A DNA stretch of 64,000 nt from an uncultured Hungatella sp. (GTDB lineage Bacteria > Bacillota > Clostridia > Lachnospirales > Lachnospiraceae), in NCBI GenBank assembly GCA_947089145.1, contig CAMUJH010000009.1, forward strand, positions 1-64,000, written 5' to 3'. This document shows positions 40,708 through 49,109 of this stretch, piece by piece. A program made the translations under genes and the position numbers. The notes beneath the pieces were generated by a model. That model did no database searches. It was not told the DNA's origin and saw only the letters and a list, made by a program, of their open reading frames with translations. The stretch's first letter is position 1; each line of letters begins with the position of its first letter.

Positions 40708-41400
40708 ATGTTAAGCAAACTCATGTCGGCAGCAGAAGGATGGTCTACCGCAGCAATGATCATCCGCATGGTTTCTGCTTTAATCATCGGTACAGTCATT
40801 GGCATTGACAGGGCTCTTAAGCGGCGGGGAGCAGGGATCAAGACTCATACTCTTGTATGCCTTGGAGCGGCGCTTGTGATGATGACCGGACAGTACATTA
40901 AGATGAACTTTGAAGGCAATATGGATATTGCCCGTATGGGAGCCCAGGTAATCAGCGGCGTTGGTTTTCTGGGAGTTGGAACCATTATTGTTACCGGCAA
41001 AAATCAGATCCGCGGTTTGACGACAGCGGCAGGGCTGTGGGCATGTGCCTGCCTTGGACTGGCAGTGGGGATTGGTTTTGTGAAAGGCGCATTTATTACC
41101 CTGATTCTGGTGATGTTCACATTAAAAGTTCTGACCAGGCTGGACATAAAGCTTCTTATGTATGCAAAAGTGTTTGATCTGTATATTGAATTTCCAAACA
41201 ATCAGTCTGTATCGGAATTTATGGAAAGGCTTCACAAGATGGAAGTGAAGATCTGCAACATGGAACTGAGCAAAAGCAAGATAAAAGGGGAAGGCCCCAA
41301 TGCGATTATCTGCATTGAGGTACATAGCCGCAGCCAGAGGCATAATGTCCTGGAAAGCATCCGAGGCATGGTATGCGTAAAGCATGTAGAAATACTGTGA
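40708..41400 (+). CDS. MgtC/SapB-family membrane protein
   Basis: 230 residues: four to five membrane helices in the N-terminal ~150 residues with the family's RLVxALIIG-like start (IRMVSALIIGTVIGIDR), GAALVMM, and GVGFLGVGTII, then a soluble C-terminal domain of ~80 residues. MgtC proteins in other bacteria affect Mg2+ limitation survival, membrane potential and phosphate handling; SapB-like ones have no firm role. GGTGGA precedes the ATG. It is the first gene of the unit with glpA-like and glpB-like genes, placed behind a G3P-type attenuator, which suggests a link to glycerophosphate or phosphate balance (inference). Confidence 0.88.
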   Translation: MLSKLMSAAEGWSTAAMIIRMVSALIIGTVIGIDRALKRRGAGIKTHTLVCLGAALVMMTGQYIKMNFEGNMDIARMGAQVISGVGFLGVGTIIVTGKNQIRGLTTAAGLWACACLGLAVGIGFVKGAFITLILVMFTLKVLTRLDIKLLMYAKVFDLYIEFPNNQSVSEFMERLHKMEVKICNMELSKSKIKGEGPNAIICIEVHSRSQRHNVLESIRGMVCVKHVEIL

Positions 41401-41440
41401 CGGGCAAGCCGTAACAGTGCATGAAAAAAGGAGAGACGAT

Positions 41441-42874
41441 ATGAGTGGATTGCAGTATGACGTAACGATTATTGGCGGCGGCGTAACAGGAGCTGCAGTG
41501 GCCAGGGAATTGTCCAGGTATCAGCTGAAAGTATGTCTGGTGGAAAGGGCGGAAGACGTGTGTTCCGGAACCTCCAAGGCTAACAGCGCCATTGTCCATG
41601 CCGGCTATGATGCCGCAACAGGTTCCCTGAAGGCTAAGATGAACGTGGAGGGGAACCGGTTGATGGGCGAATTGTCTAAGGAGCTGGATTTTGCGTTCCG
41701 CAGGAATGGTTCTCTGGTCTTATGCTTTTCAGAGGAGGACAGACCGGCTCTTCAGGCCCTTTATGAGAGAGGCGTGGCCAACCATGTTCCGGATTTGAAG
41801 ATTATAAGCGGAGATGAAGTGCGGGCCATGGAGCCAAATGTTACGGAGGAAGCAGTGGCAGCTTTGTATGCTCCTACAGGCGGCATTGTGTGTCCCTTTG
41901 GACTGACGATCGCATTGGCGGAGAACGCCTGCGACAACGGAGTGGAATTCAGGTTCCTCACAGAGGTAACAGACATTGCCGGGATAGAGGGCGGATATAA
42001 GCTGGCAGTAAAGGGAAAAGAGGATATTACCACCAGATTTGTGGTAAATGCTGCAGGAGTTTACGCAGACGTGTTCCACAATATGGTAAGCCAGGAAAAG
42101 ATTCAGATTATCCCCAGAAAAGGCGACTACTGCCTGTTAGACCAGGAGGCCGGCAAACATGTGGATAAGACCATTTTCCAGCTGCCAGGCAAATACGGCA
42201 AGGGAATCTTAGTTGCGCCTACGATCCACGGCAATCTTCTGATCGGGCCTACAGCTACGGATATTGAGGATAAAGAGGGAACTTATACTACGGCAAGGGA
42301 ATTGGCAGAGGCTATGGAGAAGTCTGCAATCAGCGTGAAAAACATTCCTTACCGCCAGGTAATAACCTCCTTCTCCGGCCTGAGGGCTCATGAAACTCAT
42401 GATGAATTCATTATTGGGGAAGCGGCAGAAGGCTTCTTTGATGCGGCAGGCATTGAATCTCCTGGACTTTCCAGTGCGCCGGCCATTGGAGCGTATCTGG
42501 CAGAGATGATTGCTAAAAAGTCAGGAGCAAAGAAAAAGCCAGACTTTATTGCCACGAGAAAAGGCATTCCCCATGTTGCCGCCATGAGCAGGGAGGAGAG
42601 GGCAGCGCTGATCAAAGAGCGTCCGGACTATGGAACTATCGTGTGCCGATGCGAGAATGTCAGCGAGGGCGAGATCGTAGACAGTATCCGCAGGACTTTG
42701 GGAGCAAGATCCCTGGACGGAATCAAACGGAGAGTGCGCCAGGGAATGGGGCGCTGTCAGGCGGGATTCTGCACCCCGAGGACTATGGAAATTTTGTCCC
42801 GGGAAGCGGGAATTCCCATGGAAGAAATCTGTAAAAATCAGCCCGGCTCTGAGATGATCGCGGGAGAAGCATAG
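41441..42874 (+). CDS. glpA: Glycerol-3-phosphate dehydrogenase catalytic subunit-like, FAD plus BFD [2Fe-2S] domain
   Basis: Likely oxidises G3P to dihydroxyacetone phosphate. 477 residues: N-terminal FAD motif IIGGGVTGAAVARELS, the DAO fold to about residue 370, then a BFD-type [2Fe-2S] domain with CRC near residue 400 and CQAGFC about 35 residues later. Anaerobic GlpA of enteric bacteria has the same FAD plus BFD plan. ATG 41441 follows AAGGAGAG (41429-41436); an in-frame GTG at 41417 would read through that site. The next two genes supply the partners. Substrate is inferred from context and family. Confidence 0.88.
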   Translation: MSGLQYDVTIIGGGVTGAAVARELSRYQLKVCLVERAEDVCSGTSKANSAIVHAGYDAATGSLKAKMNVEGNRLMGELSKELDFAFRRNGSLVLCFSEEDRPALQALYERGVANHVPDLKIISGDEVRAMEPNVTEEAVAALYAPTGGIVCPFGLTIALAENACDNGVEFRFLTEVTDIAGIEGGYKLAVKGKEDITTRFVVNAAGVYADVFHNMVSQEKIQIIPRKGDYCLLDQEAGKHVDKTIFQLPGKYGKGILVAPTIHGNLLIGPTATDIEDKEGTYTTARELAEAMEKSAISVKNIPYRQVITSFSGLRAHETHDEFIIGEAAEGFFDAAGIESPGLSSAPAIGAYLAEMIAKKSGAKKKPDFIATRKGIPHVAAMSREERAALIKERPDYGTIVCRCENVSEGEIVDSIRRTLGARSLDGIKRRVRQGMGRCQAGFCTPRTMEILSREAGIPMEEICKNQPGSEMIAGEA

Positions 42875-42885
42875 GAGGGAAAAAG

Positions 42886-44151
42886 ATGACACATCATGAT
42901 ATTGTAATCATTGGCGGAGGCCCTGCAGGCTTATCTGCAGCAGCGGCGGCGAGAAAAGCCGGAATCCAGGATATTCTGATTCTGGAGCGTGACGGAGTGC
43001 TTGGAGGCATTTTAAACCAGTGCATTCATAACGGCTTCGGGCTTCACACGTTTAAAGAAGAACTGACCGGGCCGGAATATGCTTCCCGCTATATTGACAT
43101 GGTTGAAGAGGAGAAGATTCCCTATAAGCTGAATACGATTGTAGTTGACATAAATAAAGACAGAGAAGTTACATATATCAACAAAGAAGAAGGCCTGGTG
43201 ACGATTCAGGCAGGGGCGGTAATTCTGGCTATGGGCTGCCGGGAGCGCCCCAGAGGAGCTCTGAACACTCCCGGATACCGCCCGGCAGGAATTTACTCTG
43301 CAGGAACAGCCCAGCGCCTTATGAATATTGAGGGATACTGCGTTGGAAAAGAGGTAGTAATACTTGGTTCCGGCGATATCGGCCTGATTATGGCAAGGCG
43401 CATGACGCTGGAGGGAGCAAAGGTCAAAGTGGTAGCCGAGCTGATGCCTTACTCCGGCGGCTTAAAGAGAAATATCGTTCAGTGCCTTGACGATTACGGC
43501 ATTCCTTTAAAGTTAAGCCATACCATCATTAATATTGAAGGCAAGGAACGCCTTACCGGCATCACTTTGGCTGAGGTAGACGCAAACCGCAATCCCATTC
43601 CGGGAACAGAGGAACATTATTCCTGCGACACGCTTCTTCTCAGCGTGGGGCTGATTCCAGAAAATGAATTGTCCAAAGGAGCAGGAGTTTCTATGAACCG
43701 GGTTACCTCCGGCCCAAATGTAGACGACTGTCTTGAGACAGAAGCGGAAGGCATTTATGCCTGCGGCAATGTACTCCATGTGCATGATCTGGTAGATTTT
43801 GTATCTCAGGAGGCGGCTCTGGCAGGTGAGAATGCAGCGGCCTATGTAAAAGAGGGGAAAAAGAAGGAAAATGCCCATAAAGTGCCTCTTCTTGCGGAAA
43901 ACGGCGTCCGGTATACAGTACCTCAGGTTTTAAACGTAGATACGATGAAAGACTCTGTGACAGTGCGCTTCCGCGTGGCTGACGTTTATAAGGATCGCTA
44001 TATTGCCATATACTATGATGACAAGCTGATTTCCCGAAAGAAGAAAAAGGTTCTTGCTCCAGGCGAGATGGAGCAGGTAGTCCTTAAGAGGAGCAGCTTT
44101 GAAGGATATCCGGAAATTAAGCAGATTAAGATTTGTACGGAGGTGGAGTGA
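42886..44151 (+). CDS. FAD/NAD-dependent oxidoreductase, GlpB-like partner
   Basis: 421 residues of the pyridine-nucleotide-disulfide oxidoreductase fold. The FAD motif IIGGGPAGLSAAAAARKAG opens the protein, a second dinucleotide motif VILGSGDIGLIMARRM lies near residue 165, and the FAD C-terminal motif EAEGIYACGNVLHVHDLVD near residue 285. No CxxC redox disulfide is obvious. It lies 11 nt after the glpA-like gene with its own AGGAGG, and its stop overlaps the next start by one base. In clostridial glycerol operons this protein probably passes electrons from the GlpA-like subunit to NAD or another carrier (inference). Confidence 0.85.
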   Translation: MTHHDIVIIGGGPAGLSAAAAARKAGIQDILILERDGVLGGILNQCIHNGFGLHTFKEELTGPEYASRYIDMVEEEKIPYKLNTIVVDINKDREVTYINKEEGLVTIQAGAVILAMGCRERPRGALNTPGYRPAGIYSAGTAQRLMNIEGYCVGKEVVILGSGDIGLIMARRMTLEGAKVKVVAELMPYSGGLKRNIVQCLDDYGIPLKLSHTIINIEGKERLTGITLAEVDANRNPIPGTEEHYSCDTLLLSVGLIPENELSKGAGVSMNRVTSGPNVDDCLETEAEGIYACGNVLHVHDLVDFVSQEAALAGENAAAYVKEGKKKENAHKVPLLAENGVRYTVPQVLNVDTMKDSVTVRFRVADVYKDRYIAIYYDDKLISRKKKKVLAPGEMEQVVLKRSSFEGYPEIKQIKICTEVE

Positions 44152-44513
44152 TGGGAACAAGGAACCTGATTTGTATTGGGTGCCCTCTGGGCTGCCCGGT
44201 AACGGTAACCATAGATGGGGATGATATTAATGTAACCGGCAACACCTGCCCGAGAGGGGCGGATTATGCCAAAAAGGAAGTTTTAAGCCCTACCAGGATC
44301 GTGACCTCCAGCATCAGGGTAAATAACGGAGTCATTGCCAGAGTATCTGTAAAGACAAAAAGTGATATTCCAAAATCAAAAATCTTTGATGTGATGAAAG
44401 AGATCCAGGCGGTTCGGGCAGATGCTCCGGTGGCCTTAGGGCAGGTTCTTATTGAGGACTGTGCGGGGACAGGCGTGGATATCATTGCCACAAAGAGCGT
44501 AAATCGCCTTTAG
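44151..44513 (+). CDS. DUF1667 small Fe-S protein
   Basis: 120 residues with Cys motif CIGCPLGC near residue 10 and a further Cys in NTCPRG near residue 33, which suggests an iron-sulfur site. Members of DUF1667 are found almost only beside GlpA/GlpB-like flavoproteins, so it is likely the third, electron-transfer subunit. The start codon ATG (44151) overlaps the preceding TGA by one base, preceded by GGAGG, so the two are translationally coupled. An earlier in-frame ATG at 44133 lies before the ribosome site and is not preferred. Confidence 0.88.
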   Translation: MGTRNLICIGCPLGCPVTVTIDGDDINVTGNTCPRGADYAKKEVLSPTRIVTSSIRVNNGVIARVSVKTKSDIPKSKIFDVMKEIQAVRADAPVALGQVLIEDCAGTGVDIIATKSVNRL

Positions 44514-44525
44514 ACGCAGGAAAGC

Positions 44526-44575
44526 CTGTCTGCATCCCCATTAGCCCCTTTATTGCACAGGTGCTAAGCAGACAG
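44526..44575. other. Hairpin between DUF1667 and HAD genes
   Basis: CTGTCTGC (44526-44533) pairs with GCAGACAG (44568-44575), and inside it TTAGC (44541-44545) pairs with GCTAA (44563-44567). No T-run follows, so it may be an RNA processing or stabilising element instead of a terminator. Confidence 0.5.
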
Positions 44576-44674
44576 AAAACTGCGGATTGCCTAATAATAG
44601 ATTTCGGCTGGGCGGCACCGGGACTTCCCCAAATATTCCCGATGCCGTTTTGCTGGCCGGAGCCAAAGGACAGA

Positions 44675-45553
44675 ATGGAGAAAAACGTGGAGAGACATAA
44701 AAAGCCTGACAGCGGCAGGCAGGCACAGAACCGGGCAGATCTGCTGGAAAAGATAGGGTTATTTGTTTTGGATATGGATGGCACTTTTTATCTGGGCAGC
44801 CATGTGATTGAAGGCGCCATTGATTTTGTCCGGTATGTGGAGAAGAAGGGGCGCAGAGTGTTGTTTTTTACCAATAATTCTTCCCAATCGCCAAAAGTTT
44901 ATATGGATCGGCTGTCTCATATGGGCTGTCCTATTACAAGAGATCAAATTATGACTTCAGGGGATGTGACCATTGCATATCTGAAGGAGAACTATGAGGG
45001 TAAAAGGGTTTATCTGGTGGGAACTGAGGCGCTGAGAAAAAGTTTTCAGGAAGAGGAGATCTGCCTGTGGAAAGAGGGGGACCCTGTTCCGGATATTGTA
45101 GTTGTAGGATTCGATACTACGCTGACATATGAGAAACTGTGCAGAGCCTGTGGATTTATCCGCAGCGGAGCGCTGTTTTTAGCCACCCATCTGGATTTAA
45201 ACTGCCCTACGGAAGACGGCTTTATACCGGACTGCGGTTCGTTCTGCGCCGCTATTACTGCGTCTACGGGAGTTAACCCCAGATATCTGGGCAAACCTTT
45301 TCGGGAAACTGTGGATATGGTGCTGGTGAGGACCGGAGAGGAAAGGGAACGGGTAGCCTTTGTGGGGGACCGCCTTTATACGGATGTGGCCACGGGGGTA
45401 AACCATGGCGCATGGGGATTCCTGGTAATGACAGGGGAGACGAAAGCGGAAGATCTGGAAAAATCCCAGGTAAAACCAGATGCAGTCTTTGCGTCTCTGG
45501 GAGAGATGAAAACTTTGCTGGAAAGCCGCTGCGGAATAGAAAAAAAGCCTTGA
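44675..45553 (+). CDS. HAD-IIA (NagD/PGP-type) phosphatase
   Basis: 292 residues. HAD motif I DMDGTFYLG lies near residue 28, motif II FFTNNSSQSP near residue 61, a GKP motif near residue 207 and VGDRLYTDV near residue 229, with the C2 cap between motifs II and III. The family dephosphorylates small phosphate esters (p-nitrophenyl phosphate, phosphoglycolate, and in some members glycerol phosphate). Placed between G3P dehydrogenase and glycerophosphodiesterase genes, glycerol phosphate is a plausible substrate, but that is inference. ATG 44675 follows AAAGGA (44665-44670); the frame is open upstream without a ribosome site. Confidence 0.85.
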   Translation: MEKNVERHKKPDSGRQAQNRADLLEKIGLFVLDMDGTFYLGSHVIEGAIDFVRYVEKKGRRVLFFTNNSSQSPKVYMDRLSHMGCPITRDQIMTSGDVTIAYLKENYEGKRVYLVGTEALRKSFQEEEICLWKEGDPVPDIVVVGFDTTLTYEKLCRACGFIRSGALFLATHLDLNCPTEDGFIPDCGSFCAAITASTGVNPRYLGKPFRETVDMVLVRTGEERERVAFVGDRLYTDVATGVNHGAWGFLVMTGETKAEDLEKSQVKPDAVFASLGEMKTLLESRCGIEKKP

Positions 45554-45578
45554 ATTCACAGGGGTATGGCAGTATAAT
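45550..45578 (+). promoter_or_regulatory. Promoter of the glycerophosphodiesterase gene
   Basis: TTGAAT (45550-45555), a 17-nt spacer, and a consensus TATAAT (45573-45578). The -35 overlaps the end of the HAD gene. Confidence 0.8.
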
Positions 45579-45613
45579 AGGCGGCGTAGAAAACAGGAAG
45601 GGACTCTAAAAAG

Positions 45614-46348
45614 ATGAAAATATGGGCACACAGGGGCTATAGTGGAAGGTATCCGGAAAATACGATGCTGGCTTTTCGCAAAGCGGCAGAGGCCGGGTGT
45701 GACGGGATAGAACTGGATGTTCAGCTGACAAAGGACGATGTGCTGGTTATTATCCATGATGAAGTCATCGACCGTGTTACTGACGGTACAGGCATGGTAA
45801 AAGATTATACCTATGAGGAACTGAAAAAGTTTAATGCCGCAAAGAAGTTTCCAAAAGTGACAGACTTTGAGCCCATACCCACATTTGACGAGTATTGCGC
45901 GTGGGCGGCGGAGGCTGGCGTGCTTACTAATATTGAGATAAAGACCGGACGCTACTATTATGAGGAAATTGAAAAGAAGATCATAGATGTGGTCCGGCGC
46001 CATGGCCTGGAACGTAAGGTGTTATATTCTTCATTTAATCATATGTCCCTGGTTAAAATAAAGGAATTGGAGCCGGAGGCCCAGTGCGGTGCTCTTCTAA
46101 GCGAGGCGGGAATGGGCAATGCAGGTTATTACTGCCATGCGCAGGGATTTCAGTGGTACCATCCGGGGTATAAAGGGCTTACAAAGGAACTGGTGGACAA
46201 CTGCAGAAAGTATGGGATTGGTATCAATGTCTGGACGGTTAACACCATGGATGAACTGGAGCGGCTGGATGAATGGGAATGCCAGGGCGTGATTACCAAT
46301 TATCCGGCAGTCTGCAGAGCATGGGTTGAGTACAGGAACAAAAGATAA
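45614..46348 (+). CDS. Glycerophosphodiester phosphodiesterase (cytoplasmic type)
   Basis: Hydrolyses glycerophosphodiesters to G3P and an alcohol. 244 residues, no signal peptide, matching UgpQ/YhdW-like GDPD proteins. The metal and substrate motif AHRGYSGRYPENT opens the protein, followed by DGIELDVQLTKD near residue 36 and IHDEVIDRVTDG near residue 50. VWTVN near the C-terminus is also typical. It has its own consensus promoter and a terminator after it. It feeds the same G3P pool used by the neighbouring genes and sensed by GlpP. Confidence 0.95.
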   Translation: MKIWAHRGYSGRYPENTMLAFRKAAEAGCDGIELDVQLTKDDVLVIIHDEVIDRVTDGTGMVKDYTYEELKKFNAAKKFPKVTDFEPIPTFDEYCAWAAEAGVLTNIEIKTGRYYYEEIEKKIIDVVRRHGLERKVLYSSFNHMSLVKIKELEPEAQCGALLSEAGMGNAGYYCHAQGFQWYHPGYKGLTKELVDNCRKYGIGINVWTVNTMDELERLDEWECQGVITNYPAVCRAWVEYRNKR

Positions 46349-46354
46349 GGAAAG

Positions 46355-46402
46355 GCAGCAGATAAAAAGGACGTTTGACTTTTTATCTGCTGCTGTTTGA
46401 TT
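46355..46402 (+). terminator. Terminator between the GDPD gene and glpP
   Basis: GCAGCAGATAAAAAG (46355-46369) pairs exactly with CTTTTTATCTGCTGC (46379-46393), followed by TGTTTGATTTT. Confidence 0.9.
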
Positions 46403-46425
46403 TTCTGAGGAGATTGGTGTATGAT
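46397..46425 (+). promoter_or_regulatory. glpP promoter
   Basis: TTGATT (46397-46402), a 17-nt spacer ending in GTG, and TATGAT (46420-46425). It starts inside the T-rich tail of the preceding terminator. Confidence 0.7.
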
Positions 46426-46448
46426 AGAGAGGTTGGGAGGGGTGGAAC

Positions 46449-47009
46449 ATGAACTTGGAAGATATTTTCGTATCTTCTCCGGTGATTACAGCGGTAAAGG
46501 ATGATATTGGCCTGGAGCACGCCATGAAAAAAGAGTGTGCGATTGTATTTATTTTATATGGAACCGTATGCAGCATACCATCAATTGTAGAAAAGGTAAA
46601 AGAGCATGGAAAGCTGGCCATAGTACATGTGGATTTAATCGTAGGGTTAAGCTCAAAGGAAGTGGCAGTGGACTACATTAAGGAACATACCAGGGCAGAC
46701 GGAATTATCAGCACCAGAGCCGCTATGGTGAAACGAGCCATGGAATTAGGGCTTATCGGCGGTCAGAGGGCGTTTCTCATTGACTCCATTGCCCTGGAAA
46801 ACACCAGGAAACAATTGGCATCGTTCCAGCCGGATTTTATGGAAATTATGCCGGGAATGATGCCCAAGATTCTCAGGCAGATTCGGGAGAACACGTCCGT
46901 GCTTCTTGTTGCGGGAGGGCTTTTGTCAGATAAACAGGATATTATGGCGGCATTTCAGGCGGGAGTTGATGCGGTATCCACAACCAAGGAGGATCTGTGG
47001 GAGGTTTAG
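46449..47009 (+). CDS. glpP: Glycerol-3-phosphate-responsive antiterminator
   Basis: 186 residues of the GlpP family, a small TIM-barrel-like protein. In Bacillus subtilis it binds glp mRNA leaders when G3P is present and prevents termination. Family features seen are the SSPVITAVKD opening, KKECAIVFILYGTV, HGKLAIVHVDLIVGLSSKEVAVDYIK, DGIISTRAAMVKRA, EIMPGMMPKI and a C-terminal AGGLLSDKQDI loop. The attenuated leaders of glpK and mgtC-glpA in this window are its likely targets. The next gene follows by 10 nt, so both are probably in one transcript. Confidence 0.93.
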   Translation: MNLEDIFVSSPVITAVKDDIGLEHAMKKECAIVFILYGTVCSIPSIVEKVKEHGKLAIVHVDLIVGLSSKEVAVDYIKEHTRADGIISTRAAMVKRAMELGLIGGQRAFLIDSIALENTRKQLASFQPDFMEIMPGMMPKILRQIRENTSVLLVAGGLLSDKQDIMAAFQAGVDAVSTTKEDLWEV

Positions 47010-47019
47010 GAGGCGTAAT

Positions 47020-47916
47020 ATGAAGATATTGACATATGAGGTAGAAGGCAGAAAGAAAGTCGGCATCTGGAACCGCGAGGAAAGCTGGATTTATCCCCTG
47101 GAAGGTTTTGCCATGGAGTACCGAAACATGCAGGAGGTTATCGAAGGCATAAGCGATTCGGAGATTCAGCTTCTGAACCATATGGCAGGGAAAGACCCCT
47201 ATGAGGTGAGAGGGGCTGTCCCTGTGGAACAGACAAAGATTTTGGCGCCTATCGAGAAACCCAGGCAGGATGTTATCTGCCTTGGGATTAATTATATGGA
47301 GCATGGGGAAGAGTCGGCCCGCTATAAGCATGAGGACTTTGACGGAAATCGCCCGTATGCCATCTATTTCTCCAAAAGGGTCAACCGCTGCACGGCGGAT
47401 AAGGAAGGGATTCCGGCTCATAAGGATATGGTGGACAGCCTGGATTATGAAGCAGAGCTGGCAGTGATTATCGGAAGGGATGCCAGAGGCGTATCCAGGG
47501 AGGAGGCAAGAAAGCATATATTCGGATATTCAGTGGTCAATGATGTCAGTGCCCGGAATATCCAGATGCGGCACCAGCAATGGTTTTTCGGAAAGAGCCT
47601 GGACGGCTTTTTTCCTATGGGACCATGTATTGTTACGGCGGAGGAGATTGAATATCCGCCGCAGCTTGGCATTCGCTCTTATGTGAATGGGGAATTGAGG
47701 CAGAACAGCAATACCGGGCTTTTGATTTTTGATATTGATCATGTTATCAGCGAACTGTCCAGGGGGATGACACTAAAGGCAGGGACTATAATCGCTATGG
47801 GAACACCGGCAGGAGCAGGCATGGGATTTGAACCGCCAAAGTTTTTAAAACCAGGCGACCATGTATGCTGCGCCATTGAGAAAATCGGCAGGATTGACAA
47901 TCCTGTTGTGGAATAA
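47020..47916 (+). CDS. Fumarylacetoacetate hydrolase-family protein
   Basis: 298 residues of the FAH/YcgM family, metal-dependent C-C hydrolases or decarboxylases acting on acylpyruvate-like substrates. An N-terminal ~85-residue domain precedes the catalytic part with CLGINYMEHGEES, a LDYEAELAVIIGRDA metal-binding stretch near residue 145, GKSLDGFFPMGP, and the closing GTPAGAGMGFEPP. ATG 47020 follows TAGGAGG, 10 nt after glpP. Actual substrate unknown; many family members are promiscuous oxaloacetate decarboxylases or acylpyruvases. Confidence 0.88.
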   Translation: MKILTYEVEGRKKVGIWNREESWIYPLEGFAMEYRNMQEVIEGISDSEIQLLNHMAGKDPYEVRGAVPVEQTKILAPIEKPRQDVICLGINYMEHGEESARYKHEDFDGNRPYAIYFSKRVNRCTADKEGIPAHKDMVDSLDYEAELAVIIGRDARGVSREEARKHIFGYSVVNDVSARNIQMRHQQWFFGKSLDGFFPMGPCIVTAEEIEYPPQLGIRSYVNGELRQNSNTGLLIFDIDHVISELSRGMTLKAGTIIAMGTPAGAGMGFEPPKFLKPGDHVCCAIEKIGRIDNPVVE

Positions 47917-47943
47917 CTTAAAAGAAAAAGGGGAACCTGATCT

Positions 47944-48648
47944 ATGCATCAGCAGAATTACATAAAGGGATTGAGGGAAGGGATTCCTGTGGGGCTGGGA
48001 TATTTTGTAGTGTCCTTTACCATTGGGATTGCTGCCAGGAAGGCTGATCTGACACCTTTGCAGGCTGCGGTCATGTCCTTTACCAACAATACGTCAGCAG
48101 GGCAGTTTGCCTCTTTTGCCCTGATTGCTTCAGGGGCGCCGTATTTTGAGATGATCATATCCCAGGCAGTGATTAACCTGAGATATTGCCTGATGTCCTG
48201 CGCCCTGTCTCAGAAACTGGATGGGAAGCTGCCCTTTTATCATCGGTTTTTTGTGGCATTTGGGGTAACCGATGAGATTTTCGGGCTTTCAATATCCCAA
48301 AAAGGGAAACTGGACCCATGGTATACCTATGGAGTTATGAGCGTGGCGGTTCCAGGTTGGTCTTTGGGCACGCTGACAGGAGTGCTGTCCACCGGAATGC
48401 TGCCTCAGACATTCTTAAATGCCATGAATATGGCTCTGTATGGGATGTTTATTGCTATCTTTATGCCTGCGGCAAGGGAAGACAGGAAACTGCTGCCGGT
48501 TATCTTCATATCCATGGCATTAAGCGCCGCAGTTTGGTGGCTGCCAGTATTTGATTTCATTTCATCAGGAATGAAGATCATTATTCTTACCCTGCTGATT
48601 TCCATAGGGGCGGCTGTGCTTATGCCGGTACCAGAGGAGGAAACATGA
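47944..48648 (+). CDS. azlC: AzlC-type branched-chain amino acid exporter, large subunit
   Basis: 234 residues, five to six membrane segments, AzlC/YgaZ type. The N-terminal GLREGIPVGLGYFVVSFTIGI and the TNNTSAGQFA motif (near residue 50) match the family, which exports branched-chain amino acids or their analogues with AzlD. AAGGGGA precedes the ATG. Its stop overlaps the azlD start by 4 nt (ATGA), so the two are translationally coupled. Confidence 0.93.
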   Translation: MHQQNYIKGLREGIPVGLGYFVVSFTIGIAARKADLTPLQAAVMSFTNNTSAGQFASFALIASGAPYFEMIISQAVINLRYCLMSCALSQKLDGKLPFYHRFFVAFGVTDEIFGLSISQKGKLDPWYTYGVMSVAVPGWSLGTLTGVLSTGMLPQTFLNAMNMALYGMFIAIFMPAAREDRKLLPVIFISMALSAAVWWLPVFDFISSGMKIIILTLLISIGAAVLMPVPEEET

Positions 48649-48941
48649 AAAATTATATGTATATTCTGGTAATGGCGGTGACCACGTATTTAATCAGAGT
48701 GATCCCGCTGGCGTTCTTCAGGAAAGAGATTAAGAACCGGACATTTCGCTCGTTTTTAACTTATGTGCCCTATGTAACGCTGTCAGTGATGACGTTTCCA
48801 GCTATTTTGGAGGCTACGGAGGAGCTGTGGATTTCTCTGGCCGGATTTGGGGCGGCTATGATTATGGGATATTGCAAAGTAAGCCTGTTTGCAGTGTCTA
48901 TGGGATGCTGCCTGCTGGTGTTCTTGCTGCAGATGCTGTAA
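48645..48941 (+). CDS. azlD: AzlD-type small subunit
   Basis: 98 residues, three to four membrane helices, with the typical TYLIRVIPLAFFRKEIKNR start and a PYVTLSVMTFPAIL middle. Partner of AzlC; the ATGA overlap with azlC ensures stoichiometric translation. Confidence 0.93.
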   Translation: MKNYMYILVMAVTTYLIRVIPLAFFRKEIKNRTFRSFLTYVPYVTLSVMTFPAILEATEELWISLAGFGAAMIMGYCKVSLFAVSMGCCLLVFLLQML

Positions 48942-49021
48942 TGGGCAGGCCGCTTTTCGGCACCGCCATGAATGAAAAGGGTTTACTGTGAACCTTGCGG
49001 GGGATGCACACAAAATGCCAG

Positions 49022-49050
49022 TTGCCAGAAGGCGGCTCATTTGGTAAAAT
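49022..49050 (+). promoter_or_regulatory. Promoter of the cyclophilin gene
   Basis: TTGCCA (49022-49027), a 17-nt spacer ending in TGG, and TAAAAT (49045-49050). Confidence 0.75.
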
Positions 49051-49109
49051 AAGTAGGAATTCCCAGATACTGTCAGGGAAAATAACGAAACACACAAGGA
49101 AAGGAACTT

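Noticed and set aside
45197-46003. 268-codon minus-strand frame across the HAD and glycerophosphodiesterase genes
   Set aside because: It spans two well-supported genes and an intergenic consensus promoter, with no protein features of its own.
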